This document shows, one piece after another, positions 1 through 7,204 of a stretch of DNA of 10,575 nt (positions within the stretch are counted from its first letter, which is position 1; each line of letters begins with the position of its first letter). Source of the DNA: DATAYF01 sp036272735 (GTDB taxonomy: Bacteria > Chloroflexota > Ktedonobacteria > Ktedonobacterales > Ktedonobacteraceae); the NCBI GenBank assembly GCA_036272735.1, contig DATAYF010000596.1, positions 1 to 10,575 on the forward strand, given 5' to 3'. A program made the position numbers and the translations under genes. The notes beneath the pieces were generated by a model. The model saw nothing but the letters and a program-made list of their open reading frames with translations, was not told the origin of the DNA and did not search any database.

Positions 1-61
1 ATAGATACGTATAAATGCATGTATGTGTCTGGGACACATACATGCATTTATACGTATCTAT
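1..61 (-). terminator. 29-bp perfect hairpin downstream of the GNAT gene; member of a shared-core hairpin family
   Basis: Positions 1-29 pair perfectly with 33-61 around a three-base loop (TGG). The hairpin begins 29 nt past the GNAT stop codon, as expected for a transcription end or mRNA 3' stabiliser on the minus strand. Any U-tract lies outside the window. The top of the stem, TATGTGTCTGGGACACATA, is nearly the same as the tops of the hairpins at 5144-5199 and 10478-10575, whereas the AT-rich lower stem is unique. The window opens exactly at the first paired base, so the stem could extend further. The terminator role is inferred from position. Confidence 0.6.
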
Positions 62-90
62 TTGCTTTGGCATATTTTTCGCATACTATA

Positions 91-987
91 TTATAAATCG
101 AGCACATAATAATTATACGTCGTCTCCGTGCGGAAACCGCACGATTGGTAGAGGCTCATCGCCACAGCGTTGGTCGTGTCAACCTCAAGCTTGATCGGCT
201 TCTGGCTCTGCTTACGGATGAAGCGCACAGCCTCCTCCAATATCTGGCGACCATAGCCACGCCCCCGATATTCAGGCAGGACACCGAAGGCATAGATGTT
301 ATACCAGTCGTCGTACGTGTGGATGCGCAGCACACCTACCGGCTCACGACAACCCAATCCTTCTTCACCGAACCGCGCCAGGAAGAAGCAGCATTCGGGA
401 TCTTGCAGACGCCTGGTAACCATGACCAGCACCTGCGCTTCGGGATCATTGAAGCTGCGCGCCTGCACCTTCACCAGCGCATCGATATCGTTCGCATCGG
501 CCACCTCACATGAAAGCCGGTCGTCGAATGCCATGCGCTCGTGCAAGTCCTGCAATTCCATCGCGTGCTCGGAGAACGTGTAGCGCCCCCTGAGCGCCAG
601 CGCCGCCGCTGTACCGGAGCCAGATGTGCTCTCGCTGACCAGTATCAGTTTTTTGGTTCCTCTGGCGGCACACTCAGCTTGCGCTACCGCCAAAAGCTGG
701 CGAAAAATACCCCGCTGGCGATAATCGGGATGCACGACGCCGATATGTAGCTCGCGTTTCTCGATGCCCCAGCTTTCCAGGCCCAGATAACCAACCAGCT
801 TATCATCCTGATAGTACAAAAAGTCGCAAATTTCCAGTGCAGGCCGTGTTTTCAGCATCTTACGTGAGAGGCGCATATTTAGCCCGTCATGGCGATTACA
901 TAGCTCGACCAGCCGCTCGATGTCCACGATTTCCGCCTCTGTCGGCGCTGACCTCTTTTCAAGGCACTGCTGTCCATGAGATACCAT
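91..987 (-). CDS. Tandem GNAT-domain N-acetyltransferase (298 aa)
   Basis: Predicted cytosolic acetyl-CoA-dependent N-acyltransferase with two GNAT folds in one chain, an arrangement also seen in mycothiol synthase MshD-like proteins. The C-terminal domain (about 160-298) has a full acetyl-CoA loop, GVLPEYRGRGYGRQIL at 235-250, followed by NAVAMSLYQSCGFR at 273-286, which is the typical GNAT ending. The N-terminal domain (about 15-150) has a weaker version, VVHPDYRQRGIFRQLL at 84-99, where Phe replaces the final Gly/Ala of the R/Q-x-x-G-x-G/A pattern, so it may not bind acetyl-CoA well. The ATG at 985-987 is supported by AGAAGAGG eight bases upstream. The gene lies 186 nt downstream of the mutase on the same strand, and a large inverted repeat sits between them. 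The substrate cannot be read from the sequence; Chloroflexota are not known to make mycothiol, so MshD function is not assumed. Confidence 0.85.
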   Translation of the reverse strand: MVSHGQQCLEKRSAPTEAEIVDIERLVELCNRHDGLNMRLSRKMLKTRPALEICDFLYYQDDKLVGYLGLESWGIEKRELHIGVVHPDYRQRGIFRQLLAVAQAECAARGTKKLILVSESTSGSGTAAALALRGRYTFSEHAMELQDLHERMAFDDRLSCEVADANDIDALVKVQARSFNDPEAQVLVMVTRRLQDPECCFFLARFGEEGLGCREPVGVLRIHTYDDWYNIYAFGVLPEYRGRGYGRQILEEAVRFIRKQSQKPIKLEVDTTNAVAMSLYQSCGFRTETTYNYYVLDL

Positions 988-1030
988 ACGCGTAACCTCT
1001 TCTTATGTCTGCGCAAAACGAGCAAAAGAC

Positions 1031-1153
1031 GTAGGTACCGATTTATCGTGTCCTCCCAACAATGCTGATCAACAAACATCGCAGCCACAATGGTGCAAGA
1101 CACCGGGTTGGATTCTCGATAGGGCACAACAGACACGATAAATCGCTCCCTAC
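1031..1153 (-). promoter_or_regulatory. Long inverted repeat / structured RNA between mutase and GNAT genes
   Basis: Positions 1031-1052 and 1132-1153 are inverted repeats of 22 nt with two mismatches, separated by 79 nt. Read on the minus strand, the enclosed segment can form further pairs: CCAAC with GTTGG, and a small GGTG/CACC hairpin. A TATAAT hexamer (1158-1163, minus) sits just before the first arm, so a transcript could begin almost exactly at the outer stem. The second arm is followed on the minus strand by GTCTTTTGCTCGTTTT, which is moderately U-rich. It could be a structured leader of the GNAT gene, a terminator of the mutase with a large loop, or a small RNA. No known riboswitch class was recognised. 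Confidence 0.45.
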
Positions 1154-1157
1154 GAAC

Positions 1158-1163
1158 ATTATA
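1158..1163 (-). promoter_or_regulatory. Candidate -10 box (TATAAT) upstream of the structured leader and GNAT gene
   Basis: The minus strand reads TATAAT immediately after the mutase stop codon. Start-site spacing would place transcript initiation near 1151, at the edge of the inverted repeat. No convincing -35 hexamer is visible 16-18 nt upstream, so this is a weak call. It may only reflect AT-rich intergenic sequence. Confidence 0.25.
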
Positions 1164-1173
1164 TGCATTCCAT

Positions 1174-2904
1174 CTAAAAAACGGCGGGTTCCATATAATC
1201 GCCGAACACCGTGCGGAACACATCCATCACCTCGCCCAGTGTCGCGTATGCCTTGACCGCCTCAATTAAAGCGGGCATGGTATTTTCTGTGCCCTCGCTT
1301 GCCCGGCGCAGCTTATCCAGGGCCCGCTGCACCGCTGCCTGGTTACGTTCGCGTCGTACCCGCGTTAAACGTTCCAGGTGCCGCTTCTGCCCCTCGTAGT
1401 CCACATAGAGCGTCGGCACTTTGACCGCGTCGTTCATCACATAATCGTTTACGCCCACGATGGTGCGCTGCCGGGCATCAATTTCCTGCTGGTAACGATA
1501 GGCTGACTCGGCTATTTCACGCTGGAAGAAACCATTCTGGATACACAGCAGCACGCCACCCAACGCGTCGATACGCTCGATGTAATCCAGCGCCGCTCGC
1601 TCGGTCTGGTCGGTCAACGATTCGATAAAGTACGAACCACCCAGCGGGTCAACCGTGTTCACCACGCCACTTTCGTGCCCGATGATCTGCTGCGTGCGCA
1701 GGGCGATCAACGCCGCCTTCTCGGTTGGTAGTGCCAGGGCCTCGTCGAGCGAGTTTGTGTGCAGCGAATTGGTCCCGCCGAGCACAGCCGCCAATGCCTG
1801 GATGGTCGTGCGCACGATATTGTTCTCCGCTTGCTGAGCGGTCAGCGAGACACCGGCCGTTTGCGCGTGGCAGCGCAGCATCCACGAACGGGGATCCTTC
1901 GCCCCATAGCGTTCGCGCATCAGGCGTGCCCACAGGCGGCGTCCGGCGCGGAACTTGGCAATCTCTTCAAAAAAGTCATTATGCACATCGAAAAAGAACG
2001 AGAGGCGTGGCGCGAACTCGTCGATTTTTAAACCACGCTCCAGGGCTGCGTCGACATACGCCAGACCATCAGCCAGTGTAAAGGCCAGCTCCTGCACAGC
2101 TGTGGCCCCGGCCTCGCGAATATGATAGCCGCTGATGCTGATCGTGTTCCAGCGCGGCATGTGGCGCGTACCAAACTCGATGGTATCGGTCACCAGGCGC
2201 ATCGATGGCTCCGGCGGGAAGAGGAACTCCTTCTGCGCGCTATACTCTTTCAGAATATCATTTTGCAGCGTCCCACCCAGCTTCGCCATCGGGATACCGC
2301 GCTTCTCAGCGTTGGCGATATACATAGCCCAGATGGCGGGCGCGGGACTGTTGATGGTCATTGAGGTGGTAATCTTATCAAGCGGCAGATCAGCCAGCAA
2401 AATCTCCATATCCGCCAACGACGAAATCGCTACACCACACTTGCCGAACTCGCCAGCCGCCAGGGGATGATCAGTGTCGTAGCCATACAGCGTCGCCATA
2501 TCGAAGGCCACCGACAGACCTGTCTGTCCCTGCTGCAAAAGGTACTTGAAACGCGCGTTGGTATCCTCCGCCGTACCAAATCCGGCAAACATGCGCATCG
2601 TCCAGGGCCTGGCGCGGTACATGGTTGGCTGCACGCCGCGTGTAAAGGGGTATTCGCCAGGGAAACCCAGGTCACGCGTATAATCTAGCGTGGCATTTTC
2701 AGCGGGCGTGTACATACGCTCAATGGGCACGCTGGACGTGGTCATCAGGTTCTCGCGCTCCGGGATACGCTTGCTTGATTGCTGAACCGTCGTCTCTTCC
2801 CAGCGTGTACGTTGCACGGTGATGCGTTCCAGTTCTGCCTTATCGAAAAGCGCGCCTTGTTCGACAACAGGCTGCGTTGGCTTCGTCGATTCTTGCTCGA
2901 TCAT
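1174..2904 (-). CDS. B12-dependent acyl-CoA mutase large subunit, isobutyryl-CoA mutase-like (576 aa)
   Basis: Catalytic TIM-barrel subunit of the methylmalonyl-/isobutyryl-CoA mutase family, catalysing an adenosylcobalamin radical carbon-skeleton rearrangement of an acyl-CoA in the cytosol. Family landmarks include FPGEYPFTRG (81-90), LSVAFDM (130-136), SISGYHIREAGATA (256-269) and TNSLHTNSLDEALALPTEK (378-396). With a constant offset of 17 from Propionibacterium MutB numbering, Arg99, Thr102, Arg104, Ser131 and His261 match the conserved R82, T85, R87, S114 and H244. The two residues that recognise the methylmalonyl carboxylate differ: Tyr89 is Phe106 and Arg207 is Gln224, as in Streptomyces IcmA. 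The C-terminal B12-binding domain of full-length (about 700 aa) mutases is absent, so a separate small subunit of about 140 aa is needed; neither it nor a MeaB/ArgK G-protein is in the window. The start has GAGGAG five bases upstream. General annotation pipelines would probably call it methylmalonyl-CoA mutase. Confidence 0.93.
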   Translation of the reverse strand: MIEQESTKPTQPVVEQGALFDKAELERITVQRTRWEETTVQQSSKRIPERENLMTTSSVPIERMYTPAENATLDYTRDLGFPGEYPFTRGVQPTMYRARPWTMRMFAGFGTAEDTNARFKYLLQQGQTGLSVAFDMATLYGYDTDHPLAAGEFGKCGVAISSLADMEILLADLPLDKITTSMTINSPAPAIWAMYIANAEKRGIPMAKLGGTLQNDILKEYSAQKEFLFPPEPSMRLVTDTIEFGTRHMPRWNTISISGYHIREAGATAVQELAFTLADGLAYVDAALERGLKIDEFAPRLSFFFDVHNDFFEEIAKFRAGRRLWARLMRERYGAKDPRSWMLRCHAQTAGVSLTAQQAENNIVRTTIQALAAVLGGTNSLHTNSLDEALALPTEKAALIALRTQQIIGHESGVVNTVDPLGGSYFIESLTDQTERAALDYIERIDALGGVLLCIQNGFFQREIAESAYRYQQEIDARQRTIVGVNDYVMNDAVKVPTLYVDYEGQKRHLERLTRVRRERNQAAVQRALDKLRRASEGTENTMPALIEAVKAYATLGEVMDVFRTVFGDYMEPAVF

Positions 2905-2955
2905 ATATTCTCCTCAATGAGTTGCCAGGCCAAAGATCAACTGACTTCATAAATT

Positions 2956-2984
2956 ATTGTACCATAACCACAACTCAGCAAAAA
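2956..2984 (-). promoter_or_regulatory. Candidate promoter of the mutase gene
   Basis: On the minus strand TTTTTG (2979-2984) and TACAAT (2956-2961) are 17 bp apart, a sigma70-like arrangement. The predicted start near 2949 leaves a leader of about 45 nt before the mutase ATG. The -35 match is modest. This promoter is back-to-back with the kinase promoter in a 191-bp divergent region. Confidence 0.45.
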
Positions 2985-3038
2985 ATGCTTTTGTGGACAA
3001 TCGTCGAATAGTACTTTTTGCCGTTTCAGCCTGAATGA

Positions 3039-3067
3039 TTGTCTTTTCCCTTGAATATGGGTATGCT
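3039..3067 (+). promoter_or_regulatory. Candidate promoter of the Ser/Thr kinase gene
   Basis: TTGTCT (3039-3044) and TATGCT (3062-3067) are separated by exactly 17 bp, a good sigma70-type match. The predicted start near 3074 gives a short leader of about 22 nt. The ribosome-binding site before the ATG at 3096 is weak (GTGGG). Confidence 0.5.
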
Positions 3068-3095
3068 AATGTACAAATAATCCTGTGGGCTTCGT

Positions 3096-5132
3096 ATGGA
3101 ACATATCGAGACAAAATTAGGCAATTATCAACTCACCCGGCTACTAGGGCGGGGTGGCTTCGCCAACGTCTACCTGGGGGAGCATATTTATCTTAAAACT
3201 CCCGCCGCCATCAAGGTCTTACAGGTGCAACTCGACGAGCATGCACTCGAAAAATTTCTGGCTGAGGCGCGTATCATCGCCCACTTGCAACATCCCAACA
3301 TCGTGCCCGTACTGGAGTTCGGCATCGAGCACGACACCCCCTACCTGGTCATCGCCTACGCCCCACACGGCTCGCTGAGCGAACTGCATCCACGAGGAGC
3401 CACGCTGCCATATGAGACCATCCTGCGCTACATTCAGCAGATGGCAGCAGCTCTGCAACACGCGCACGAGCGCAAAATTGTGCACCGCGACGTGAAGCCC
3501 GGCAACATGCTAGTCGGCAACAATCGTAGCCTGATGCTCAGCGATTTTGGCATCGCCATCACCGAGGACAATCCCTCGTTGCCAGACGATCCACGCGAAA
3601 CCGGCACAATTGGCACCGTTACCTACATGGCCCCCGAACAGTTACATGGGCAGGCCACGACCGCCAGTGATCAGTACGCGCTGGCGGTCGTGGCTTACGA
3701 GTGGCTCTGCGGTATGCCACCTTTTGATGGCACACCACTGGACATCGCCCGCCAGCACATTCAGGTTGCGCCACCACCCTTGCACGAAAAAGTTCCAGGC
3801 ATCTCGGCCGAGATCGAGCGTGTCGTCATGCGTGCCCTCGCTAAAAATCCACAAGAACGATTTGCCAGCGTGCAGGAGTTCGCTGACGCCCTTACCAGCG
3901 CCACCAATGCAGCACGACCCGGCCTACTCATTCACTCATCTCAGCCCAGCATCTTGCGTCCAGCATCTATTTCCGCCGCACGTACAAGCGCCCCTGTCTT
4001 CCAGCCGACCGATTATCACGCGGCAACCGAACTGGTCTCGTTTTCACCTACTGGCGATCTACCCAGCAACGACACACCTATACCACCAGCATCACCATTG
4101 CCAGTACGCCTGTCTGCCGCATTACAACACATTCCCAGGCGCAAGGTCGTCATCGGGCTGAGTGGTCTGGCAGGCGTGGGCGTGGTGGCGGGCCTGGGAG
4201 CCTTGACTCTGCATCATAATGGCAAACCTGCCGTGACCAACAGCTCGCATCCTAAGTCCCGACCGGGCACCATCGCCAAAACGCAACCATCGCCCAGCGC
4301 GACCGCTAATCCCGATCAAAACGTACTTCCCATCATCAACGGCATCGCCAGCCGCCCCACGCTAACCACGAACGCGGCGGGCACGCTCGACCTCTTCGTG
4401 CGCGGCGCTGATAACGCCCTCTGGCATAAGCACTACGATGGCGCGTGGCATCCCTGGGAGTCGCTTGGTGGGCAACTGGCAGGCGAACCGGCGGCAACGT
4501 CGTGGGGGGCTGATCGCTTCGACGTTTTTGCCAAAGGGGCCGACAACACACTACAACATACCTGGTTCGATGGCACGTGGCATCCCTGGGAGTCGCTGGG
4601 CGGCAACTACACATCCGATGCCGCCGCCGTCTCCACCGCACCAAACGCTTTGGATGTCTGCCTGCGCGGCACCGACAACGCCACCTGGCACACCTGGTTC
4701 TACAACGGCGCGTGGCAGCCCCCCGCATCGCTCGGCGGCGGCTGCCTCTCTGGACCCGCGCTATCAACCTGGGGACCCAACAGGCTCGATGTGTACGTAC
4801 GTGGCGGCGATAGTGGCGTCTGGCACAGGGCGTACGACGGTTCCTGGCACGATTGGGAGCCATTGCAGGGTTCCACCGTGGTCGAGCCTGCCGCGTGCTC
4901 CTGGTCCGGGCGGCTCGACGTGTTTATTCGCGGCTCCGATACCAATCTGTGGCACAAATGGTTCGATGGCACGACCTGGCATAGCTGGGAGTCTTTTGGC
5001 GGTTCGCTCGTAGCCGCGCCCGCTGTTGCCTCGTGGGTCCCGAACCGCATCGACGTGATCGGTCGCGGCTACGGTAATGCCCTACAACATACCTGGTTCG
5101 ATGGTGGCTGGCACGGCTGGCAGCAGTTGTAA
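3096..5132 (+). CDS. Membrane Ser/Thr protein kinase with extracellular DUF346/PLL-like beta-propeller (678 aa)
   Basis: Hanks-type kinase predicted to sense an external ligand and phosphorylate cytosolic proteins. The kinase domain (about 11-270) has all the expected residues: glycine loop GRGGFA (18-23), Lys40, Glu57 in helix C, HRDVKPGN (130-137), DFG (150-152), an activation segment with Thr171, Thr174 and Thr176, and APE (179-181), so it should be active. A Ser/Pro-rich linker (271-348) leads to one hydrophobic segment (about 350-372) and a second low-complexity linker (375-410). The extracellular part (about 419-678) is six W/H-rich repeats of about 44 residues with a D-V-F-x-R-G-x-D-N core and WH-x-WESLGG ending, resembling DUF346 repeats and the fucose-binding PLL lectin propeller. 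A sugar or cell-wall ligand is inferred. The gene is divergent from the mutase and convergent with the permease operon. No cognate phosphatase or substrate gene is adjacent. Confidence 0.93.
   Translation: MEHIETKLGNYQLTRLLGRGGFANVYLGEHIYLKTPAAIKVLQVQLDEHALEKFLAEARIIAHLQHPNIVPVLEFGIEHDTPYLVIAYAPHGSLSELHPRGATLPYETILRYIQQMAAALQHAHERKIVHRDVKPGNMLVGNNRSLMLSDFGIAITEDNPSLPDDPRETGTIGTVTYMAPEQLHGQATTASDQYALAVVAYEWLCGMPPFDGTPLDIARQHIQVAPPPLHEKVPGISAEIERVVMRALAKNPQERFASVQEFADALTSATNAARPGLLIHSSQPSILRPASISAARTSAPVFQPTDYHAATELVSFSPTGDLPSNDTPIPPASPLPVRLSAALQHIPRRKVVIGLSGLAGVGVVAGLGALTLHHNGKPAVTNSSHPKSRPGTIAKTQPSPSATANPDQNVLPIINGIASRPTLTTNAAGTLDLFVRGADNALWHKHYDGAWHPWESLGGQLAGEPAATSWGADRFDVFAKGADNTLQHTWFDGTWHPWESLGGNYTSDAAAVSTAPNALDVCLRGTDNATWHTWFYNGAWQPPASLGGGCLSGPALSTWGPNRLDVYVRGGDSGVWHRAYDGSWHDWEPLQGSTVVEPAACSWSGRLDVFIRGSDTNLWHKWFDGTTWHSWESFGGSLVAAPAVASWVPNRIDVIGRGYGNALQHTWFDGGWHGWQQL
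4350..5129 (+). repeat. Six tandem propeller-blade repeats within the kinase gene
   Basis: The repeat units correspond to residues of about 419-460, 461-503, 504-549, 550-593, 594-637 and 638-678. Some blades are nearly identical at DNA level: a 22-nt exact match occurs at 4444-4465 and 4576-4597, and a 23-nt exact match at 4551-4573 and 5082-5104. Exact DNA identity between blades points to recent internal duplication or gene conversion. Blade 3 diverges most, with WQPPASLGGG instead of WHPWESLGG. PLL-type propellers often have seven blades, so six visible repeats may leave one unrecognised or indicate a smaller ring. Confidence 0.8.
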
Positions 5133-5143
5133 GCATAAACGAG

Positions 5144-5199
5144 ATATAGATAGGTGATGCTGTATGTGCCCGGACACATACAGCATCACCTATCTATAT
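5144..5199. terminator. 25-bp perfect hairpin between convergent kinase and permease genes
   Basis: Positions 5144-5168 pair with 5175-5199 around a six-base loop. The hairpin lies 11 nt after the kinase stop and 9 nt after the dppC-like stop, filling almost the whole 76-bp convergent gap, which suits a bidirectional terminator. No U-tract directly follows on either strand; the T6 at 5212-5217 lies 13 nt past the stem, inside the permease gene. Read on the minus strand, the apex TATGTGTCCGGGCACATA matches the apex of the hairpin at 1-61 apart from one substitution and one missing base. Confidence 0.7.
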
Positions 5200-5208
5200 T
5201 CTGGTTCA

Positions 5209-6162
5209 CTATTTTTTCTGCTTACGTACCTTCACCGTGCGCAGGCGTGGGTCGGCCACTTCGTCTATGCCAAAGTTCACCAGCGACAGCGCAGCCCCTA
5301 GCAGCGCGATACACAAACCAGGAGGAATAAACCACCACCACAGGCCGGATGAAAGCGCATCCGCTTGCTGTGCCCAGTGCAACGTACTGCCCCAACTGAT
5401 CGTGTTCAGGTCGCCCAGGCCCAGGAATTCCAGGGCCGCCCAGGCCAGGATCACGAACACCGTCGTACTCACAAAGCTGGCCGCCACCAGCGAAATCTCG
5501 TTAGGGAAAATCTCGAAAAAGATGATGCGCCACGTACTTTCACCGCACGTACGCGCCGCCGTCACGAACTCGCGACTACGCATCGTCAGCGTCTGCGAAC
5601 GCAGCACACGCGCTCCCCACGCCCAGTTCGTCAGCGCAATCACCAGCGCAATCGTCACCGGGCCGCGTGGGAAGTAGGCCGCCAGCACTATCGCCAGGGG
5701 CAGGCTGGGCAATACCAGAAACACATTCGTCAACATCGACAGCGCTTCATCGACCCAGCCGCCAAAGTAGCCACCAACCAGGCCAATCACCACCGCAATC
5801 ACTGTGACCATCAGACCGGTAATAAAGCCCCAGAAAATCGAGTTACGCGTGCCATCGACCAACTGGCTAAAAAGGTCCTGCCCGGTCGTCGTCGTACCCA
5901 ACAAGTGCGTCGCCGAAGGAGCAGCCTTCGAGAGGTCCGAGAGCGCGTTGGGGTCCTGGCGCACAACGAGCGGGCCAAAGATGGCGATGACCAGGAAAAT
6001 GCCAACCACGATGCTGCCAACCGTCACGCGTTTATTGGCGGTGAGCGCGTTCCACAGCGTTTCTGCCGCTCGCAATACGCGTTGGCGCGACAGGTTTTCC
6101 TGTTGCAGCGCTACCGAAACCGCATCCATATCGACCGGTTGTAGTTCTTCATTCACACGCAT
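5209..6162 (-). CDS. ABC importer permease, DppC/OppC family (317 aa)
   Basis: Inner-membrane permease of a binding-protein-dependent importer of the dipeptide/oligopeptide (peptide or oligosaccharide) family. A cytosolic N-terminus of about 45 residues is followed by about six hydrophobic segments (near 47-66, 108-135, 143-163, 168-186, 226-248, 276-297). The OppC signature LGTTTTGQDLFSQLVDGTR lies at 88-106. The EAA loop that docks the ATPase is FVTAARTCGESTWRIIFF (199-216), continuing to PN at 220-221, with the invariant Gly at 207. The DppC-type ending DEVADPRLR (300-308) is present. The ATG at 6160-6162 lies two bases after the upstream permease stop, and its AAAGGAG is inside that gene, so translational coupling is likely. 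It is the last gene of the operon before a strong hairpin. Specificity cannot be told from the permease. Confidence 0.93.
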   Translation of the reverse strand: MRVNEELQPVDMDAVSVALQQENLSRQRVLRAAETLWNALTANKRVTVGSIVVGIFLVIAIFGPLVVRQDPNALSDLSKAAPSATHLLGTTTTGQDLFSQLVDGTRNSIFWGFITGLMVTVIAVVIGLVGGYFGGWVDEALSMLTNVFLVLPSLPLAIVLAAYFPRGPVTIALVIALTNWAWGARVLRSQTLTMRSREFVTAARTCGESTWRIIFFEIFPNEISLVAASFVSTTVFVILAWAALEFLGLGDLNTISWGSTLHWAQQADALSSGLWWWFIPPGLCIALLGAALSLVNFGIDEVADPRLRTVKVRKQKK

Positions 6163-6164
6163 GG

Positions 6165-7166
6165 CTACGCGCTCCTTTCTATACGGACGCGTGGATCGAG
6201 CACGGCATAAAGCATATCAGCCAGGAAGTTCGCCCCCAGCACGGCCAGCGTAATCAGCAAGAAAATACCTTGCACCAGCGCATAATCCTGCCCGTCTACG
6301 GCGTTGAACAGCGAGAGGCCAATACCCGGATACGAGAAGACCATCTCGGTCAACAACTGACCACCGACGATAAAGCCAATGGAGATGGCGAAGCCGGTAA
6401 TGTTGGGCAGAATGGCGTTGCGAGCGGCGTAGGAAAACATGATGCGCCGATTCGACAGACCCTTGGCGTTCGCCATCAGCACGTAATCTTCCGAGAGCGT
6501 GGTAATCATCGAGTTGCGCATCGTCAACATCCACCCGGCTATCGAGGCTACCACAATCGTCAACGCGGGCAAAATCGCATGCTGCAACACGCTGGATATA
6601 AAATCGAAGGTCAAGCCCGGATCGACATTCAGTTCGTCATACCCGCCATCGAGTGGAAACCAGCCCAGGGTATACCCAAAGACGTAGAGCACCAGCAGGG
6701 CCATCCAGAAGTAGGGAATAGCCGAGACAAAGTTCATAAACGGAGCCATAATCGTATCGAAGACCGAGCCACGCTTCCAGGCCATCACAATACCAATCAG
6801 ACAACCTAGCGCAAAACCGATAACGACCGCCAGGCCGCCGAGCCAGAGCGTCCACAGCACATTCTGCGCAATCACGCTCATCACGCTCACCGGGAAGTAG
6901 GTCACTGAGGTGCCCAGATTGCCATGCGCGAGTTCGTTCAGGTAATTGAAGTACTGGACCCACAAAGGATCTTTTGTATTGATGCCAAACATCGCCTGGT
7001 AGGCTTGCAACATCTGCGGCGAAACATGGCCGCCGCGCGCCTCGATACGCCCCAGCAACGCCTGGGCCGGATTGCCAGGAGCCAGGCGCGGAATAAAGAA
7101 ATTGAGCGTAACGGAGGCCCAGACGGCAACAAGATAGAACAAAATACGACGCATAAAGTGGCGCAT
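6165..7166 (-). CDS. ABC importer permease, DppB/OppB family (333 aa)
   Basis: Partner permease of the DppC-like protein in the same importer. Numbered from the chosen start, the first helix (about 8-28) begins RRILFYLVAVWASVTLNFF, as expected for DppB/GsiC permeases. An extracytoplasmic domain with LAPGNPAQALLG (28-39) follows, then further helices near 104-129, 141-165, 194-215, 256-276 and 298-320. The EAA loop DYVLMANAKGLSNRR starts at 227 and ends ILPN (252-255), and LLTEMVFSYPGIG (271-283) is the family signature. The frame is open up to an ATG at 7247, but the ATG at 7164-7166 has AAGGAG six bases upstream and starts where the family starts. The extra 27 residues would be encoded partly by an intergenic hairpin, so the shorter form is preferred. 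It is second in the operon, with the lipoprotein gene upstream. Confidence 0.93.
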   Translation of the reverse strand: MRHFMRRILFYLVAVWASVTLNFFIPRLAPGNPAQALLGRIEARGGHVSPQMLQAYQAMFGINTKDPLWVQYFNYLNELAHGNLGTSVTYFPVSVMSVIAQNVLWTLWLGGLAVVIGFALGCLIGIVMAWKRGSVFDTIMAPFMNFVSAIPYFWMALLVLYVFGYTLGWFPLDGGYDELNVDPGLTFDFISSVLQHAILPALTIVVASIAGWMLTMRNSMITTLSEDYVLMANAKGLSNRRIMFSYAARNAILPNITGFAISIGFIVGGQLLTEMVFSYPGIGLSLFNAVDGQDYALVQGIFLLITLAVLGANFLADMLYAVLDPRVRIERSA

Positions 7167-7172
7167 CTGCTG

Positions 7173-7178
7173 CTCCTT
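7173..7178 (-). promoter_or_regulatory. Ribosome-binding site that fixes the dppB-like start
   Basis: The minus strand reads AAGGAG, then six bases, then the ATG at 7166. The alternative upstream ATG at 7247 lies inside the right arm of the 7205-7255 hairpin and would not be readily accessible. This decides for the 333-residue product. Confidence 0.7.
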
Positions 7179-7204
7179 ATTCCCTTTGCTAATTGCTACT
7201 ACGC

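Noticed and set aside
91..987. Mycothiol synthase (MshD) assignment for the tandem GNAT protein
   Set aside because: Only the two-domain layout agrees; the substrate-specific residues could not be matched and no mycothiol genes are nearby.
1031..1153. Confident MITE call
   Set aside because: Terminal inverted repeats are present, but no clear target-site duplication and no second copy in the window.
4336..4863. Arg-rich 175-residue open frame antisense to the kinase
   Set aside because: Composition is typical of a GC-rich shadow of the repeated propeller gene, which is a clear coding sequence.
5365..6144. 259-residue open frame opposite the DppC-like gene
   Set aside because: Arg/Gln/His-rich shadow; the minus-strand permease has full family motifs.
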